Source of the DNA: Peterkaempfera podocarpi
Lineage (GTDB): Bacteria > Actinomycetota > Actinomycetes > Streptomycetales > Streptomycetaceae
Assembly (NCBI RefSeq): GCF_042466665.1
Contig: NZ_CP162102.1
Span: 3,968,001 to 4,032,000, forward strand
DNA length: 64,000 nt
Reading direction: 5' to 3'
The position numbers and the translations under genes are program-made. The notes under the pieces were generated by a model. That model saw only the letters and a list, made by a program, of their open reading frames with translations, was not told the DNA's origin and searched no databases. Numbering within the stretch: position 1 is the first letter of the stretch; each line of letters opens with the position of its first letter. Positions 44,929 to 53,901 of the stretch are shown one piece after another.

Positions 44929-45483
44929 TCAGCCGCCGTAGACGTGGGGTGCCAGGGTGCCGACGAACGGCAGATTGCGGTATTTCTCCGCATAGTCGAG
45001 GCCGTAGCCGACCACGAACTCATTGGGGATGTCGAAGCCCACGTACTTGACGTCGATCTCCACCTTGGCCGCATCGGGCTTGCGCAGCAGGGTGCACACC
45101 TCCAGGGAGGCGGGGCCCCGCGAGCCCAGGTTGCCGATCAGCCACGAGAGCGTGAGACCGGAGTCGATGATGTCCTCGACGATCAGCACATCGCGGCCGG
45201 CGATGTCGGTGTCGAGGTCCTTGAGGATGCGCACCACACCGGAGGACTTGGTGCCCATGCCGTACGAGGAGACCGCCATCCAGTCCATGGTCACCGGCGA
45301 GTGCAGGGTTCTGGCCAGGTCGGCCATCACCATGACGGCGCCCTTGAGGACGCCCACGATCAGCAGGTCCCGCCCCGCGTAGTCCCGATCGATCCGGCCG
45401 GCCAGCTCGGCGAGTTTGGAGTCGATCTCGTCCTTGGTGATCAGCACCTTGGCGAGATCGGTGCCCATGTCCTTGTCGTCCAC
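44929..45483 (-). CDS. hpt: Hypoxanthine phosphoribosyltransferase
   Basis: Hpt salvages hypoxanthine and guanine with PRPP. From GTG 45483 (GAGGAAG nine bases upstream) it has 184 residues: LLIVGVLKGAVMVMADLAR, MAVSSYGMGTKSSGVVRILKDLD (flexible catalytic loop) and the PRPP loop VLIVEDIIDSGLTLSWLI. The ribosome-binding site overlaps the tilS stop codon, 15 bp before the start, so the two are probably coupled. tilS-hpt-ftsH is a conserved bacterial order. Confidence 0.95.
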   Translation of the reverse strand: MDDKDMGTDLAKVLITKDEIDSKLAELAGRIDRDYAGRDLLIVGVLKGAVMVMADLARTLHSPVTMDWMAVSSYGMGTKSSGVVRILKDLDTDIAGRDVLIVEDIIDSGLTLSWLIGNLGSRGPASLEVCTLLRKPDAAKVEIDVKYVGFDIPNEFVVGYGLDYAEKYRNLPFVGTLAPHVYGG

Positions 45484-45497
45484 CGCGCGGTACTTCC

Positions 45498-46592
45498 TCA
45501 AGCGTTTGGGGTCTGGGTCCGGAAGAACAGACTGCCACACCTGCGGCGGGCTTCGACGCCCCCGGGCAGGTGCAGCGGCCCCTGGCCGCGCCAACCCGTG
45601 ACCAGCTGCTCCACCGCCTCCACATGCCGGGCGAAGAGGTCCCCGGGCGGACTGCCCGCCCGGACCGCGGCCCGGCGCAGCACCCGGCGGCGTACGGCTG
45701 CCGGCAGGTCGGCCAGCCGGGCCGCGTCCAGGGGTGCTTCCGGGTCCGCCGGGTCGCGCAGCTCGCGCTCCACCTGGTCGGCCCAGACGTCCAGCGCGTC
45801 GGCGTCGTCACGGAACAGCCGGGCGGTGCGGGCGAGCGCCTCCACCACGCCGCCGCCCAGGTGCTTCTCCAGCACCGGCAGCACCTCGTGGCGGACCCGG
45901 GAGCGGGTGAAGGCCGGGTCGGTGTTGTGCGGGTCGTCCCACACGGCGACACCCTGGGCGGCGCAGGCCTGCCGGGTGGCGGCGCGGTCGACCTCCAGCA
46001 GCGGCCGGCGGTAGCGGCCGGCGGCGGGGGGCATCCCGGCGAGCGAGCGGGCACCGGAGCCCCGGGCCAGGCCGAGCAGCACGGTCTCGGCCTGGTCGTC
46101 GCGGGTGTGGCCGAGAAGCACCGCGAGGGCGCCGTGGCGGGCGGCGGCCTCCTCCAGCGCGGTGTAGCGGGCGGTACGGGCGGCCGCCTCGGGGCCGCCC
46201 TGGCGGCCGACGGCGACGGTGACCGCCTCGACCGGGTCCAGGCCGAGACCGCGCAGGCGGTCGGCGACCTCCCGGGCGCGGTCGGCCGAGCCGGGCTGGA
46301 GGGCGTGGTCAACGGTGACGGCGCCGGCCCGCAGCCCGAGCTTGGGGGCTTCGAAGGCGGTGGCGACGGCGAGGGCCATGGAGTCGGCGCCGCCGCTGCA
46401 GGCGACCAGCACCAGAGGGGCACCGGGAGCGGCCTGCGCCCGGGGCAGCCGGGTCGGGTCGGCGGAGACCTGGCGCGGCGGGGTGGGGGGTGGGGCGGCG
46501 AAGGCGCCGCCGGGCGCCGCATGGGCGGCGAGGTCGGCGAGGGTACGGCGGACTGCCAGGCGTATCGCTGCGACGGCGGGATGCGGACCCAC
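45498..46592 (-). CDS. tilS: tRNA(Ile)-lysidine synthetase
   Basis: TilS modifies cytidine 34 of the CAU-anticodon tRNA-Ile to lysidine, switching its codon to AUA. The 364 residues contain the N-type ATP pyrophosphatase P-loop SGGADSMALA (about 66-75), VDHALQPGSADRA, GHTRDDQAETVLLGLARG and RSRVRHEVLPVLE. The N-terminal 55 residues are a Pro/Ala-rich extension. The gene is followed directly by hpt. Confidence 0.93.
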   Translation of the reverse strand: MGPHPAVAAIRLAVRRTLADLAAHAAPGGAFAAPPPTPPRQVSADPTRLPRAQAAPGAPLVLVACSGGADSMALAVATAFEAPKLGLRAGAVTVDHALQPGSADRAREVADRLRGLGLDPVEAVTVAVGRQGGPEAAARTARYTALEEAAARHGALAVLLGHTRDDQAETVLLGLARGSGARSLAGMPPAAGRYRRPLLEVDRAATRQACAAQGVAVWDDPHNTDPAFTRSRVRHEVLPVLEKHLGGGVVEALARTARLFRDDADALDVWADQVERELRDPADPEAPLDAARLADLPAAVRRRVLRRAAVRAGSPPGDLFARHVEAVEQLVTGWRGQGPLHLPGGVEARRRCGSLFFRTQTPNA

Positions 46593-47043
46593 GGCGGGCT
46601 CTCCTTAGGGACGGGACGGCCGCACAGGGGACGGGGGCGAGCCCTTCCTCGGGCGGTCGGCGGGCCAGGTCATGGCGCTTCCGGCGGGTCGACGACGCGG
46701 TGTGCCGGGTATGCCCCGCCTGGCTACAGATGGTCGCAGAAGTGCAGCCTCTGCCGGGGTGCCCGCGCCACCGGTACGACAACGGTCCCACGGACGGGTG
46801 AATGGAGAAACGGTCCATCGGCCAGAACCGTTCACCCGACCGGGCTGCGGCGATCACATCCGCTCATGGCCCTGCACCCGTCCCGCGGAGGGCAGGTGAT
46901 GCCCCGCCGGGCACGGGTGCCGGTCCCGCGGCACGGGCCGCACGGGCTTTATGGACGGCACGGCACAAGGACACCCGCACAGCTCCCCGGGCGCCCGGGG
47001 ACCCGGCAGTTCCGCAGTTCCCGGGGTTCCGCAGTTCCCGGGG
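46593..47043. other. Intergenic region between tilS and the DUF2342 protease gene
   Basis: No convincing gene. It contains an imperfect dyad in front of tilS (GGGTGAA 46796-46802 with TTCACCC 46831-46837, and an inner ACGGT/ACCGT) and a perfect 17-bp tandem duplication TTCCGCAGTTCCCGGGG at 47010-47026 and 47027-47043, ending where the protease gene stops. The tilS promoter is probably in this stretch. Confidence 0.5.
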
Positions 47044-48219
47044 TCAGCCGTGGGTGCGGGTCACCCAGGCCGCGGGGTCGTGGATCTCGTCGCGGGTGGG
47101 GAGGGTGTTGGGCGAGGTCCAGACCCGGTTGAAGCCGTCCATGCCGACCCGGTCCACCACCGCCCTGACGAAGGCCGCGCCGTCCTGGTACTGCCTCAAC
47201 TTGGCGTCCAGGCCGAGCAGCCGCCGCAACAGCAGGTCCAGCCGCCCGGCTCCCCTGGCCCGGCGCTGCTGGAACTTCTCCCGGATCTCCCCCACCGAGG
47301 GGACGACCTCCGGGCCGACCCCGTCCATCACAAAGTCGGCGTGCCCCTCCAGCAGCGACATCACCGCGGTGAGCCGGGCCAGGATCTCCCGCTGGGCGGG
47401 GCTCTGCACGGCGTCCAGCAGGCCGCCGGGCCCGTCGTGGTGCGAGTCCTCCGTGGTGTGCTCGCCGCCGCCGAGCCCGGGGATGGGGAGGCCGCCGGCC
47501 AGGCCGCGGGCGGCCTCCGCCAGCCGCTCCAGCAGGGTCGCGGGGTCCACGTCGGTCTCGGCCAGGAAGGCCTGGATCTCCGACTCCACGTGGTCGCGCA
47601 GCCAGGGCACCGCGGCGAACTGGGTGCGGTGGGTCTCCTCGTGCAGGCAGACCCAGAGCCGGAAGTCGTGCGGGTCCACGTCGAGTTCCCGCTCGACATG
47701 GACGATGTTGGGCGCGACCAGCAGCAGCCGGCCCGCCGAGGCCCCGCCGGACGCCTTGGCGGGGCCTTCCTCGAAGAGCGCCGCCGGGCTGTCGGGCGCC
47801 TCGGCGGGGGCGAAGGTCTCGTACTGGCCCAGCACCTTGGAGGAGAGGAAGGCCAGCAGTGCGCCCACCTCCACCCCGGTGACCTTCTCGCCGACCGCGC
47901 CCAGCACCGCGGCGCCCGGGACGCCCTCCCGGCGTGCCTGCAACTTGCTGACCAGCGGCTGGATGACGGTGCGGAAGCCCGCCACATTGGCCTTGATCCA
48001 GCCGGGCCGGTCCACGATCAGCACCGGGGTGCCGGCGCCCGGGGTGGACAGCCCGGTGAAGGACCTGACGTGCTGCTCGGAGTCGCGCGCGTGGCGCCGC
48101 AGCTCGGCCACCACCTCGCGGGCCTCCTCGCGGGTGATCTCCGGTCCGGGTCGCACCAGCCGGGTCGCCGTCGCGACCGCGAGGTTCCAGTCGACCATGT
48201 CAGCACTCGCGCTCGTCAT
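47044..48219 (-). CDS. Zinc-dependent metalloprotease-like protein (DUF2342)
   Basis: From ATG 48219 (GGTGAAGG upstream) the protein has 391 residues of the actinobacterial DUF2342 / coenzyme F420 biosynthesis-associated family. The zincin motif is WVCLHEETHRTQF (HExxH, about residue 200), and a second acidic segment LEGHADFVMDGVG about 95 residues later may supply the third ligand. WNLAVATATRLVRPGPEITREEA is the family N-terminus. Substrate unknown. It lies between dacB and tilS on the same strand, 26 bp after dacB. Confidence 0.85.
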   Translation of the reverse strand: MTSASADMVDWNLAVATATRLVRPGPEITREEAREVVAELRRHARDSEQHVRSFTGLSTPGAGTPVLIVDRPGWIKANVAGFRTVIQPLVSKLQARREGVPGAAVLGAVGEKVTGVEVGALLAFLSSKVLGQYETFAPAEAPDSPAALFEEGPAKASGGASAGRLLLVAPNIVHVERELDVDPHDFRLWVCLHEETHRTQFAAVPWLRDHVESEIQAFLAETDVDPATLLERLAEAARGLAGGLPIPGLGGGEHTTEDSHHDGPGGLLDAVQSPAQREILARLTAVMSLLEGHADFVMDGVGPEVVPSVGEIREKFQQRRARGAGRLDLLLRRLLGLDAKLRQYQDGAAFVRAVVDRVGMDGFNRVWTSPNTLPTRDEIHDPAAWVTRTHG

Positions 48220-48245
48220 GCCTTCACCGTACGTGCTGGCGGGCG

Positions 48246-49787
48246 TTACCGGCAGCCGCATGCCGCGACGCGCACGGCGATCCGGTCCAGGGCGGCGCGC
48301 ACCGTGCCCGCGTCGGCGCCGCCCCTGGCCATCAGGGCGAAGGCGAGCAGCCGCCCGTCGTGGTCGACGACCAGCCCGGCAAGGGTGTTGACGCCGTTGA
48401 GGGTGCCGGTCTTGGCCCGGACCAGGCCCGCCGCGTTGTGGGATCCCGTGGCGCTGGTGTAGCGGTCCTGGAGGGTGCCGGTGAAGCCGGCGACGGGCAG
48501 GCCGGTGAGGACGGGGCGCAGCTCGGGGTGGGCCGGGGAGGCGTCCAGGGCGAGCAGCTCGGTGAGGACCGCGGGCGGTATGGCGTTGTCCCGGTCCAGG
48601 CCGCTTCCGTCGTGCAGCACGGTGCGGCCGAGCGGCACCCCGGCGCGGGCCAGCGTCTCCCGTACGGCGGCGGCTGCGCCCTCGAAGGAGACCGGCTTGT
48701 GCGCGGCCACCGCGACCTGGCGGGCGACGGCCTCGGCGAGGTCGTTGTCGGACTCGGTGAGCAGCTGCTCGATCAGCCGGGCGAGGGTCGGCGACTGCAC
48801 CCGGGCGAGCTCGGCGGCGTTCGCGGGGGCGGTCCTGGGCCGTACGGCAGAGACGGTGACGCCGTGGGCGCGCAGCAGCTGGGCGAAGGCCTCGGCGGCC
48901 TGGCCGGCGGGGTCGGACCAGCGGGAGGCCGGGCCGGTGGAACGGGGGTCGATCCGGCCCTCGTCGGTCATCAGTGCGCTGACCGGGGCGATGTTGACCC
49001 CGTCGTGGTACGGGTGGCGGACCGGCCCGTCGTAGGCGGAGGTGTCGTAGCCGAGGCGTATGGAGGTGGTTCCGGCGGCCTTGAGCGCGGCAGCCGTACG
49101 CGCCGCGAGGTCCCGCAGCGAGGCGGGGGTGCTGTCCGGGTCGGTGGCCCCCTTGGCCGCGGGGAGCGCGGTGAGGGTGGGGTCGCCGCCGCCGACCAGC
49201 ACCACCTCTCCGGCGCCGCCGCCGCGTACCACCCGGGTGGTGATCCGGTGGTCCGGACCGAGCAGGGTGAGGGCGGCGGTGGTGGTGGCCAGCTTGGTGG
49301 TGGAGGCGGGCGTGGCGGGAACGGTCTCACCGGAGCCGTAGAGCAGCGTGCCGGAGGCCGTGTCGGACACCGCGACTGTCAGGGTGCCGAGCGTGGGGTC
49401 GGCCAGCGGGCCGGCCAGCACCGCGGCCAGCCCGGCCCGGGTCGGCGGCGTCCCCTGGCCGGCCGCCTGGAGCACCAGCCCTGCGGGCCGCCGCGCCGGG
49501 GTCGGCGCCGGCGTCGCCGTCGGATGCGGCCGGGGGGTGGCGGTGTGCGGCGCGGGGGCGGCGGCCGCAGCCCGCTCCGCGGTGCGCTGCCCGCCCTGCC
49601 AGGGCCCGGCGGCGGCGATCGAGCCCGCTGCCAGCAGCAGCCCCGTCGCACCGGCCACCGCGGCGGTACGGGCGGGTGAGGCGGCCGCCAGCCGGTCGGC
49701 GCCGAGCGCCGTCCAGCGCAGCACCGACCTTCCCGCGGACCGTCCGCCTGCCCTCATCCGATCGACCCACTGCCCCGCACGCTCCAC
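48246..49787 (-). CDS. dacB: D-alanyl-D-alanine carboxypeptidase/endopeptidase (PBP4, S13 family)
   Basis: A low-molecular-weight penicillin-binding protein trimming peptidoglycan outside the membrane. From GTG 49787 (AAAGGGG seven bases upstream) it has about 513 residues. A membrane anchor (about 40-60, TAAVAGATGLLLAAGSIAA) and a Pro/Ala/Thr linker precede the S13 domain. The three active-site motifs are intact: SxxK (ASTTKL), SxN (ESDNDLA) and KTG (RAKTGTLNG). The frame extends to 49910, but a later ATG at 49757 is also possible. It diverges from ppa. Confidence 0.93.
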   Translation of the reverse strand: MERAGQWVDRMRAGGRSAGRSVLRWTALGADRLAAASPARTAAVAGATGLLLAAGSIAAAGPWQGGQRTAERAAAAAPAPHTATPRPHPTATPAPTPARRPAGLVLQAAGQGTPPTRAGLAAVLAGPLADPTLGTLTVAVSDTASGTLLYGSGETVPATPASTTKLATTTAALTLLGPDHRITTRVVRGGGAGEVVLVGGGDPTLTALPAAKGATDPDSTPASLRDLAARTAAALKAAGTTSIRLGYDTSAYDGPVRHPYHDGVNIAPVSALMTDEGRIDPRSTGPASRWSDPAGQAAEAFAQLLRAHGVTVSAVRPRTAPANAAELARVQSPTLARLIEQLLTESDNDLAEAVARQVAVAAHKPVSFEGAAAAVRETLARAGVPLGRTVLHDGSGLDRDNAIPPAVLTELLALDASPAHPELRPVLTGLPVAGFTGTLQDRYTSATGSHNAAGLVRAKTGTLNGVNTLAGLVVDHDGRLLAFALMARGGADAGTVRAALDRIAVRVAACGCR

Positions 49788-49863
49788 CCACCGGCCCCTT
49801 TCCCGAGCACACCGCACCGTAGGAGACACTTGATTCTGACAGTGCCGAATCTTGGAGGACCCG

Positions 49864-50358
49864 TTGGAGTTCGACGTCACCATCGAGATCCCGAAGGGCT
49901 CGCGGAACAAGTACGAGGTGGATCATGAGACAGGTCGTCTCCGCCTCGACCGGATGCTCTTCACCTCGACCCGCTACCCGGCCGACTACGGCTTCGTCGA
50001 GGGCACCCTCGGCGAGGACGGCGACCCGCTGGACGCACTGGTCATCCTGGAGGAGCCGACCTTCCCGGGCTGCCTGATCAAGTGCCGGGCCATCGGCATG
50101 TTCCACATGACGGACGAGGCCGGCGGCGACGACAAGCTGCTGTGCGTCCCCGCCTCCGACCCGCGCTGGGAGCACCTGCGGGACATCCACCATGTCTCGG
50201 AGTTCGACCGCCTGGAGATCCAGCACTTCTTCGAGGTCTACAAGGACCTGGAGCCGGGCAAGTCGGTCGAGGGCGCCCACTGGGTCGGCCGGGTGGATGC
50301 CGAGGCCGAGATCGAGAACTCGGTCAAGCGCCTGAAGGAGTCCGGTCACGCCCACTGA
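49864..50358 (+). CDS. ppa: Inorganic pyrophosphatase
   Basis: Ppa hydrolyses pyrophosphate released by biosynthesis. From TTG 49864 (GGAGGA four bases upstream) it has 164 residues, the normal size; a TTG at 49852 would overlap that site. Metal- and phosphate-binding residues are in EIPKGSRNKYEVD, YPADYGFVEGTLGEDGDPLD (Asp triad) and KDLEPGKSV. A hairpin follows the stop. Confidence 0.96.
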   Translation: MEFDVTIEIPKGSRNKYEVDHETGRLRLDRMLFTSTRYPADYGFVEGTLGEDGDPLDALVILEEPTFPGCLIKCRAIGMFHMTDEAGGDDKLLCVPASDPRWEHLRDIHHVSEFDRLEIQHFFEVYKDLEPGKSVEGAHWVGRVDAEAEIENSVKRLKESGHAH

Positions 50359-50365
50359 GGCCTGA

Positions 50366-50413
50366 CGAAGCGAGGGCCGCGGCCCGGGGAGACCCCCCGG
50401 TCCCGGCCCTTCG
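50366..50413 (+). terminator. Terminator of ppa
   Basis: CGAAG...GGGCCG...CCCGGGG pairs imperfectly with CCCCCGG...CGGCCC...TTCG over about 20 positions, starting eight bases after the ppa stop. Confidence 0.55.
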
Positions 50414-50434
50414 TGCTCTCCGGCCCGCGCGGCG

Positions 50435-50552
50435 GGTCAGCGATATGCGCGGATCAGCGGTACGGGCGGATCAGCGGAACGCGTAGGTCAGCGGTACGCG
50501 CAGGTCAGCGGAACGCGTAGGTCAGCGGTACGCGCAGGTCAGCGGTACGCGC
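50435..50552. repeat. Seven 16-18 bp tandem repeats carrying a stop codon
   Basis: Units of consensus GGTCAGCGGTACGCGCA begin at 50435, 50451, 50468, 50486, 50503, 50520 and 50537, with occasional AA for TA and GGAT for GGT. On the minus strand each unit reads GCGTACCGCTGACC, the last codons (Ala-Tyr-Arg-stop) of the gene that ends at 50539. Unit length is not a multiple of three, so stops appear in every frame. Confidence 0.9.
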
Positions 50553-50922
50553 GGAGCTGCTGGGGCAGCGGCCGGCGCAGCGGCGCGGGCCTGGGCGCGG
50601 GTACCGAGGGGCGCGGCGGCGCCGGGCGCAGCTCGGCCTCCAGCCGGGCGGCGATCCGCCTGGCCGCCTCGGCGTCGGCACCGGGCTTGGACGTCAGCCC
50701 GTCGTGGGCCGGCGGAACCACCCGGGGGGTGACCGCCCTCCGTACGGCCCTGACCACCTCCCGGGCCAGCCGCTGCAACTCCTCGTCGGTGGCGCCCGGG
50801 CAGCGGTCGGCCGCCCAGGCCTCGATCACCCGGCTCGCCGCCCGCCGGGCCTCGCCCGGGCGGGGGCGCGGACGGGTGCGGTCGGCGTCGGTCTCTGCGG
50901 CCGGTACTCCGGTGGTCTGCAT
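50539..50922 (-). CDS. Hypothetical protein
   Basis: Not recognised. 127 residues from ATG 50922 (GGGGAG five bases upstream). Residues about 22-65 are helical (RRAASRVIEAWAADR, TDEELQRLAREVVRAVRRAV); the C-terminal part is Pro/Arg-rich and positively charged. No Cys cluster, signal or membrane helix. Its terminal codons AYR-stop seed the repeat array at 50435-50552. Confidence 0.55.
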   Translation of the reverse strand: MQTTGVPAAETDADRTRPRPRPGEARRAASRVIEAWAADRCPGATDEELQRLAREVVRAVRRAVTPRVVPPAHDGLTSKPGADAEAARRIAARLEAELRPAPPRPSVPAPRPAPLRRPLPQQLRAYR

Positions 50923-51054
50923 GGGTGCTCCCCCAAGGGCAGGCGGGTCCTGGCACCGGTGCTACGCCTGCGCGGCCGACCCGGTTCACCCGGGGCCCGG
51001 CGGATCCGCGGCAGCCGGCGGACGGTGGCGCGGCCCGGGCCCTCTCGGGAGCCC

Positions 51055-52047
51055 TCAGGCCTCCTCCGGGTCCGGCCGGCAGGGGGTGGGGCGGGGGCGG
51101 TGGGAGCGGCGGGGGCGGCCGGCGGTGATGGTGCGGCGCCGCGCGGCGGACAGGTCCCGGCGGACGGTGACGACGGGGTGCGGCAGCCGGGCCCCGGGGG
51201 CGCGGTCGGTGCGGCGGGCGGGGCCGCGGGCGTCCGCGGCGTCCAGGTGGGCGGTCACCCTGGCCGCCATGCGTTCGGCGACCCGGCGGGTGGCGGTGTG
51301 GTGCGGCGCCACCTTGTCGGGTGCCCCCGCGATCAGGTCGAAGAGCCAGGTACGGGCCCGGTCGGCGCGCCGGTGGAGGCGCCGTTCACGCCGTACGGCG
51401 CGGGCCATCCGCCGTGGCCGGCGGCGGTAGCGCCAGCGCGCCCACGGGCTGTGCGGGCGGCCCAGCCGGGCGGCGCCCACCCAGGACAGGCCCGGCACGA
51501 TGGTGCCCAGCAGGCCGGTCCAGAGCTTGCCCTTGAGCAGGGTGATCACCGACATCAGGGCGTTGACGGAGAGGACCGCGGACAGGCCCCAGCGGGTGGA
51601 TCCGCCGGGGACGACGCCCAGGGGCACATACCCGGTGAGCATCAGGCCGGTGATCAGGATCCCGATGATCACCGCGTCCACCGACTTGCGGCCCTGCTCG
51701 CTCCAGTAGACGTCCTCCAGGTGCAGGATCAGCGCGAACTCGTCCAGCACCAGCCCGCAGCCGATGCCGAAGAGCAGCCCGAAGACGTTCAGATGGGCGC
51801 CGCCGGTGGCGAAGGTGCCGAAGCCGCCGGCCAGCAGGAAGCCGAGCCCGAAGACGGCGTGGTGGATGTGGAGCCCGCCGGGGGTGATGTTGCCCGGCCA
51901 CCAGCGCACCCCCCGTCTGATCATCCGCACGCTGAAGCGGATGAACAGGAACGACCCGATGAACCCCACCAGCAGCAGCATCAGCGGCTGCTTGCCCTGG
52001 TCCAGGACGTGGTGCCGGTAGCTGTGGGCGAGTTCCTGCCAGATCAC
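51055..52047 (-). CDS. Conserved polytopic membrane protein
   Basis: Function not recognised. 330 residues: about five to six membrane helices between residues 20 and 200, with conserved-looking polar residues inside (GGLHIHHAVFGLGFLLAGG, LDEFALILHLEDVYW, EQGRKSVDAV). The HIHH motif and the acidic DE/ED residues could bind a metal. The last 120 residues are very Arg-rich and cytoplasmic. It follows the ThrE-like gene by 9 bp, so the two form an operon. Confidence 0.75.
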   Translation of the reverse strand: MIWQELAHSYRHHVLDQGKQPLMLLLVGFIGSFLFIRFSVRMIRRGVRWWPGNITPGGLHIHHAVFGLGFLLAGGFGTFATGGAHLNVFGLLFGIGCGLVLDEFALILHLEDVYWSEQGRKSVDAVIIGILITGLMLTGYVPLGVVPGGSTRWGLSAVLSVNALMSVITLLKGKLWTGLLGTIVPGLSWVGAARLGRPHSPWARWRYRRRPRRMARAVRRERRLHRRADRARTWLFDLIAGAPDKVAPHHTATRRVAERMAARVTAHLDAADARGPARRTDRAPGARLPHPVVTVRRDLSAARRRTITAGRPRRSHRPRPTPCRPDPEEA

Positions 52048-52056
52048 GGGCCCACC

Positions 52057-53787
52057 TCAGAAACCACGGGTGCGCTTGGCCGCCGGACGCTGCCCGGCGG
52101 CGGTGCCCGCACCCACGCCGACCGGCAGCCGCATGAACAGCCGGGCCACCTCACCGCCCAGGTTCACCCCGACCGCGAGGGCCAGGGCCAGGGCCGCGGC
52201 CCGGCTGACGGCGACCAGCCCGTCGGAGGCGTCGCCCTGGGCCACCGAGAGCATGCCCAGATAGATCGCCGAGCCGGGCAGCAGCGGTCCCAGCGCCGCG
52301 GTGACATAGGGCAGCGCGGAGGCGTAGCGGTAGCGGGATGCGAGCTGGCCGAAGAGGCCGACCAGGCCGGCCGCCGCCCCGGTGGCGACCACCGGGGACA
52401 CTCCGACGTCCGTGGTGAGCGCCCCGTACACCGCCCATCCGATGCCGCCGTTCAGGGTGACCAGCAGCAGGCTGCGGCGGTGGCTCTGCAGCATCACCGC
52501 GAACGCCAGGGTGAGCAGCATCGCCGCCAGCAGCTGCAGCGGCGGGTAGCTGTGCTGGAGCAGGCTCTGCTCGGGCCGCAGCTGGGCGCCGAACCGCACC
52601 CCGACATAGAGCACCAGCAGGACGCCGGTGATGATGCCGGCCACCAGATAGAGGACTTCGAGCAATCGGGCGGCGGCGGTGATGTAGAAGCCGGTGAGGC
52701 CGTCCTGCACGGCGGAGACCAGGGCCCGGCCGGGCAGCAGCGCGAACAGTCCACCGGTGATCACCACCGACCCGCGCAGCCCGGTGCCCGGACCGACCAG
52801 TGCGAGGAAGACGCCCATGCCGGCGGCCGGCATGGCGGCCACCACGAACTGGTAGAACTCCGGCAGCCCACGGCTGGCGACCAGCCAGGCGAGCCGGTCG
52901 CCGAGCAGGGCCGCGGTGGACGCGGCGGCGAAGACCAGCCAGGCCCTGGCGTCCAGTTGTCCGCCGACCAGCAGCGACGCGGCTCCGGCCAGGCCGCCGG
53001 CGCAGAGCGAGAGCAGCCAGCCGGGGTAGGGGTGGCGGTTGCGGCGGATCTCGGCGAGGCGGCGGTAGGCGTCGTTGACCCCGGCGCGCTCCGCCGTGAT
53101 GTCGGCGACCAGGCGGTAGACGGCGGCCAGCCGGGTGTAGTCGGAGACGCGGCGGCGAACTGTGCGGTCGGCGGTGATCGGGGCGTCCACCAGCGAGGGC
53201 TGGTAGGAGATGGAGATCATGATGAAGGTGACCTGCGGCTCGCACCGGTCCAGGCCGTAGGCGTGGGTCACGCCCAGCATGGCGGCCTCGACGTCCTCCG
53301 CGCTCTCGCCGCTGGCCAGCAGCAGCTCGCCGATGCGCAGGCTGAGGTCGAGCACGCGCGGCACATTGGGACCGGCGGCGGCCTCGGGCCGGCCCTCGTG
53401 CGGGGTGCGCTCGAAGACGGGGCGCTCGGACATGGGGGTGCGCAGCAGGGTGCGCATCCGGTCCGGCCAGGGGGCCGCCCCGGGGGCGCCGACCTGCAGG
53501 GAGTGCACCGGTATCCCGGAGGGCGGGGTGTAGCCGACGGTCCGCCAGTCGTCGCCGCTGGACAGGGTCGGCTCGTCGACGGGGCCCAGCAGGCCCGCGG
53601 TGGGGGGCGCCTCGGAAGGGTGCGGGGGCTCGCCGCCGCGCTCCTGCTCCAGCTCCTGGTCCGCTTCCTGGATCTTCCGGCCCTCCCGGTCCGCCCGGTC
53701 CGCCGCCTCCGGCACTGCCTGCTCCTTGACGCTCCGGCGGGCGGGCCCGGCGGGCACGCGGTCACCGGTAGTGAACTCTTCCCCCAC
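52057..53787 (-). CDS. Threonine/serine exporter family (ThrE-like) membrane protein
   Basis: 576 residues from GTG 53787. A charged N-terminal region (to about 130) precedes the DUF1212-type domain (LDLSLRIGELLLASGESAEDVEAAM at about 145-170, then TFIMISISYQPSLVDAP) and about ten membrane helices, including the second ThrE half. The family exports threonine and serine in Corynebacterium; the substrate here is inferred. It is first of a two-gene operon with the 51055 membrane protein. Confidence 0.87.
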   Translation of the reverse strand: MGEEFTTGDRVPAGPARRSVKEQAVPEAADRADREGRKIQEADQELEQERGGEPPHPSEAPPTAGLLGPVDEPTLSSGDDWRTVGYTPPSGIPVHSLQVGAPGAAPWPDRMRTLLRTPMSERPVFERTPHEGRPEAAAGPNVPRVLDLSLRIGELLLASGESAEDVEAAMLGVTHAYGLDRCEPQVTFIMISISYQPSLVDAPITADRTVRRRVSDYTRLAAVYRLVADITAERAGVNDAYRRLAEIRRNRHPYPGWLLSLCAGGLAGAASLLVGGQLDARAWLVFAAASTAALLGDRLAWLVASRGLPEFYQFVVAAMPAAGMGVFLALVGPGTGLRGSVVITGGLFALLPGRALVSAVQDGLTGFYITAAARLLEVLYLVAGIITGVLLVLYVGVRFGAQLRPEQSLLQHSYPPLQLLAAMLLTLAFAVMLQSHRRSLLLVTLNGGIGWAVYGALTTDVGVSPVVATGAAAGLVGLFGQLASRYRYASALPYVTAALGPLLPGSAIYLGMLSVAQGDASDGLVAVSRAAALALALAVGVNLGGEVARLFMRLPVGVGAGTAAGQRPAAKRTRGF

Positions 53788-53901
53788 TCTGCCTGATCAC
53801 CGGCGCTGATGCACATGTCCCGCAGGGCCCGGCGCGGCCCGCCTGCCCGCCCGCAGGGCGCGCCGGGGGCGGGGCCCTGCGGGCAGGTGGAGCCGACGGG
53901 G

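Noticed and set aside
50435..50552. CRISPR-like array
   Set aside because: The units are 16-18 bp with no spacers between them, and no cas genes are present. They are plain tandem repeats.
50704..53796. A plus-strand open frame of about 1030 codons antisense to the membrane protein genes
   Set aside because: It is low-complexity Gly/Arg/His/Gln-rich sequence produced by the opposite strand's coding pattern. The minus-strand genes have membrane helices and family motifs.
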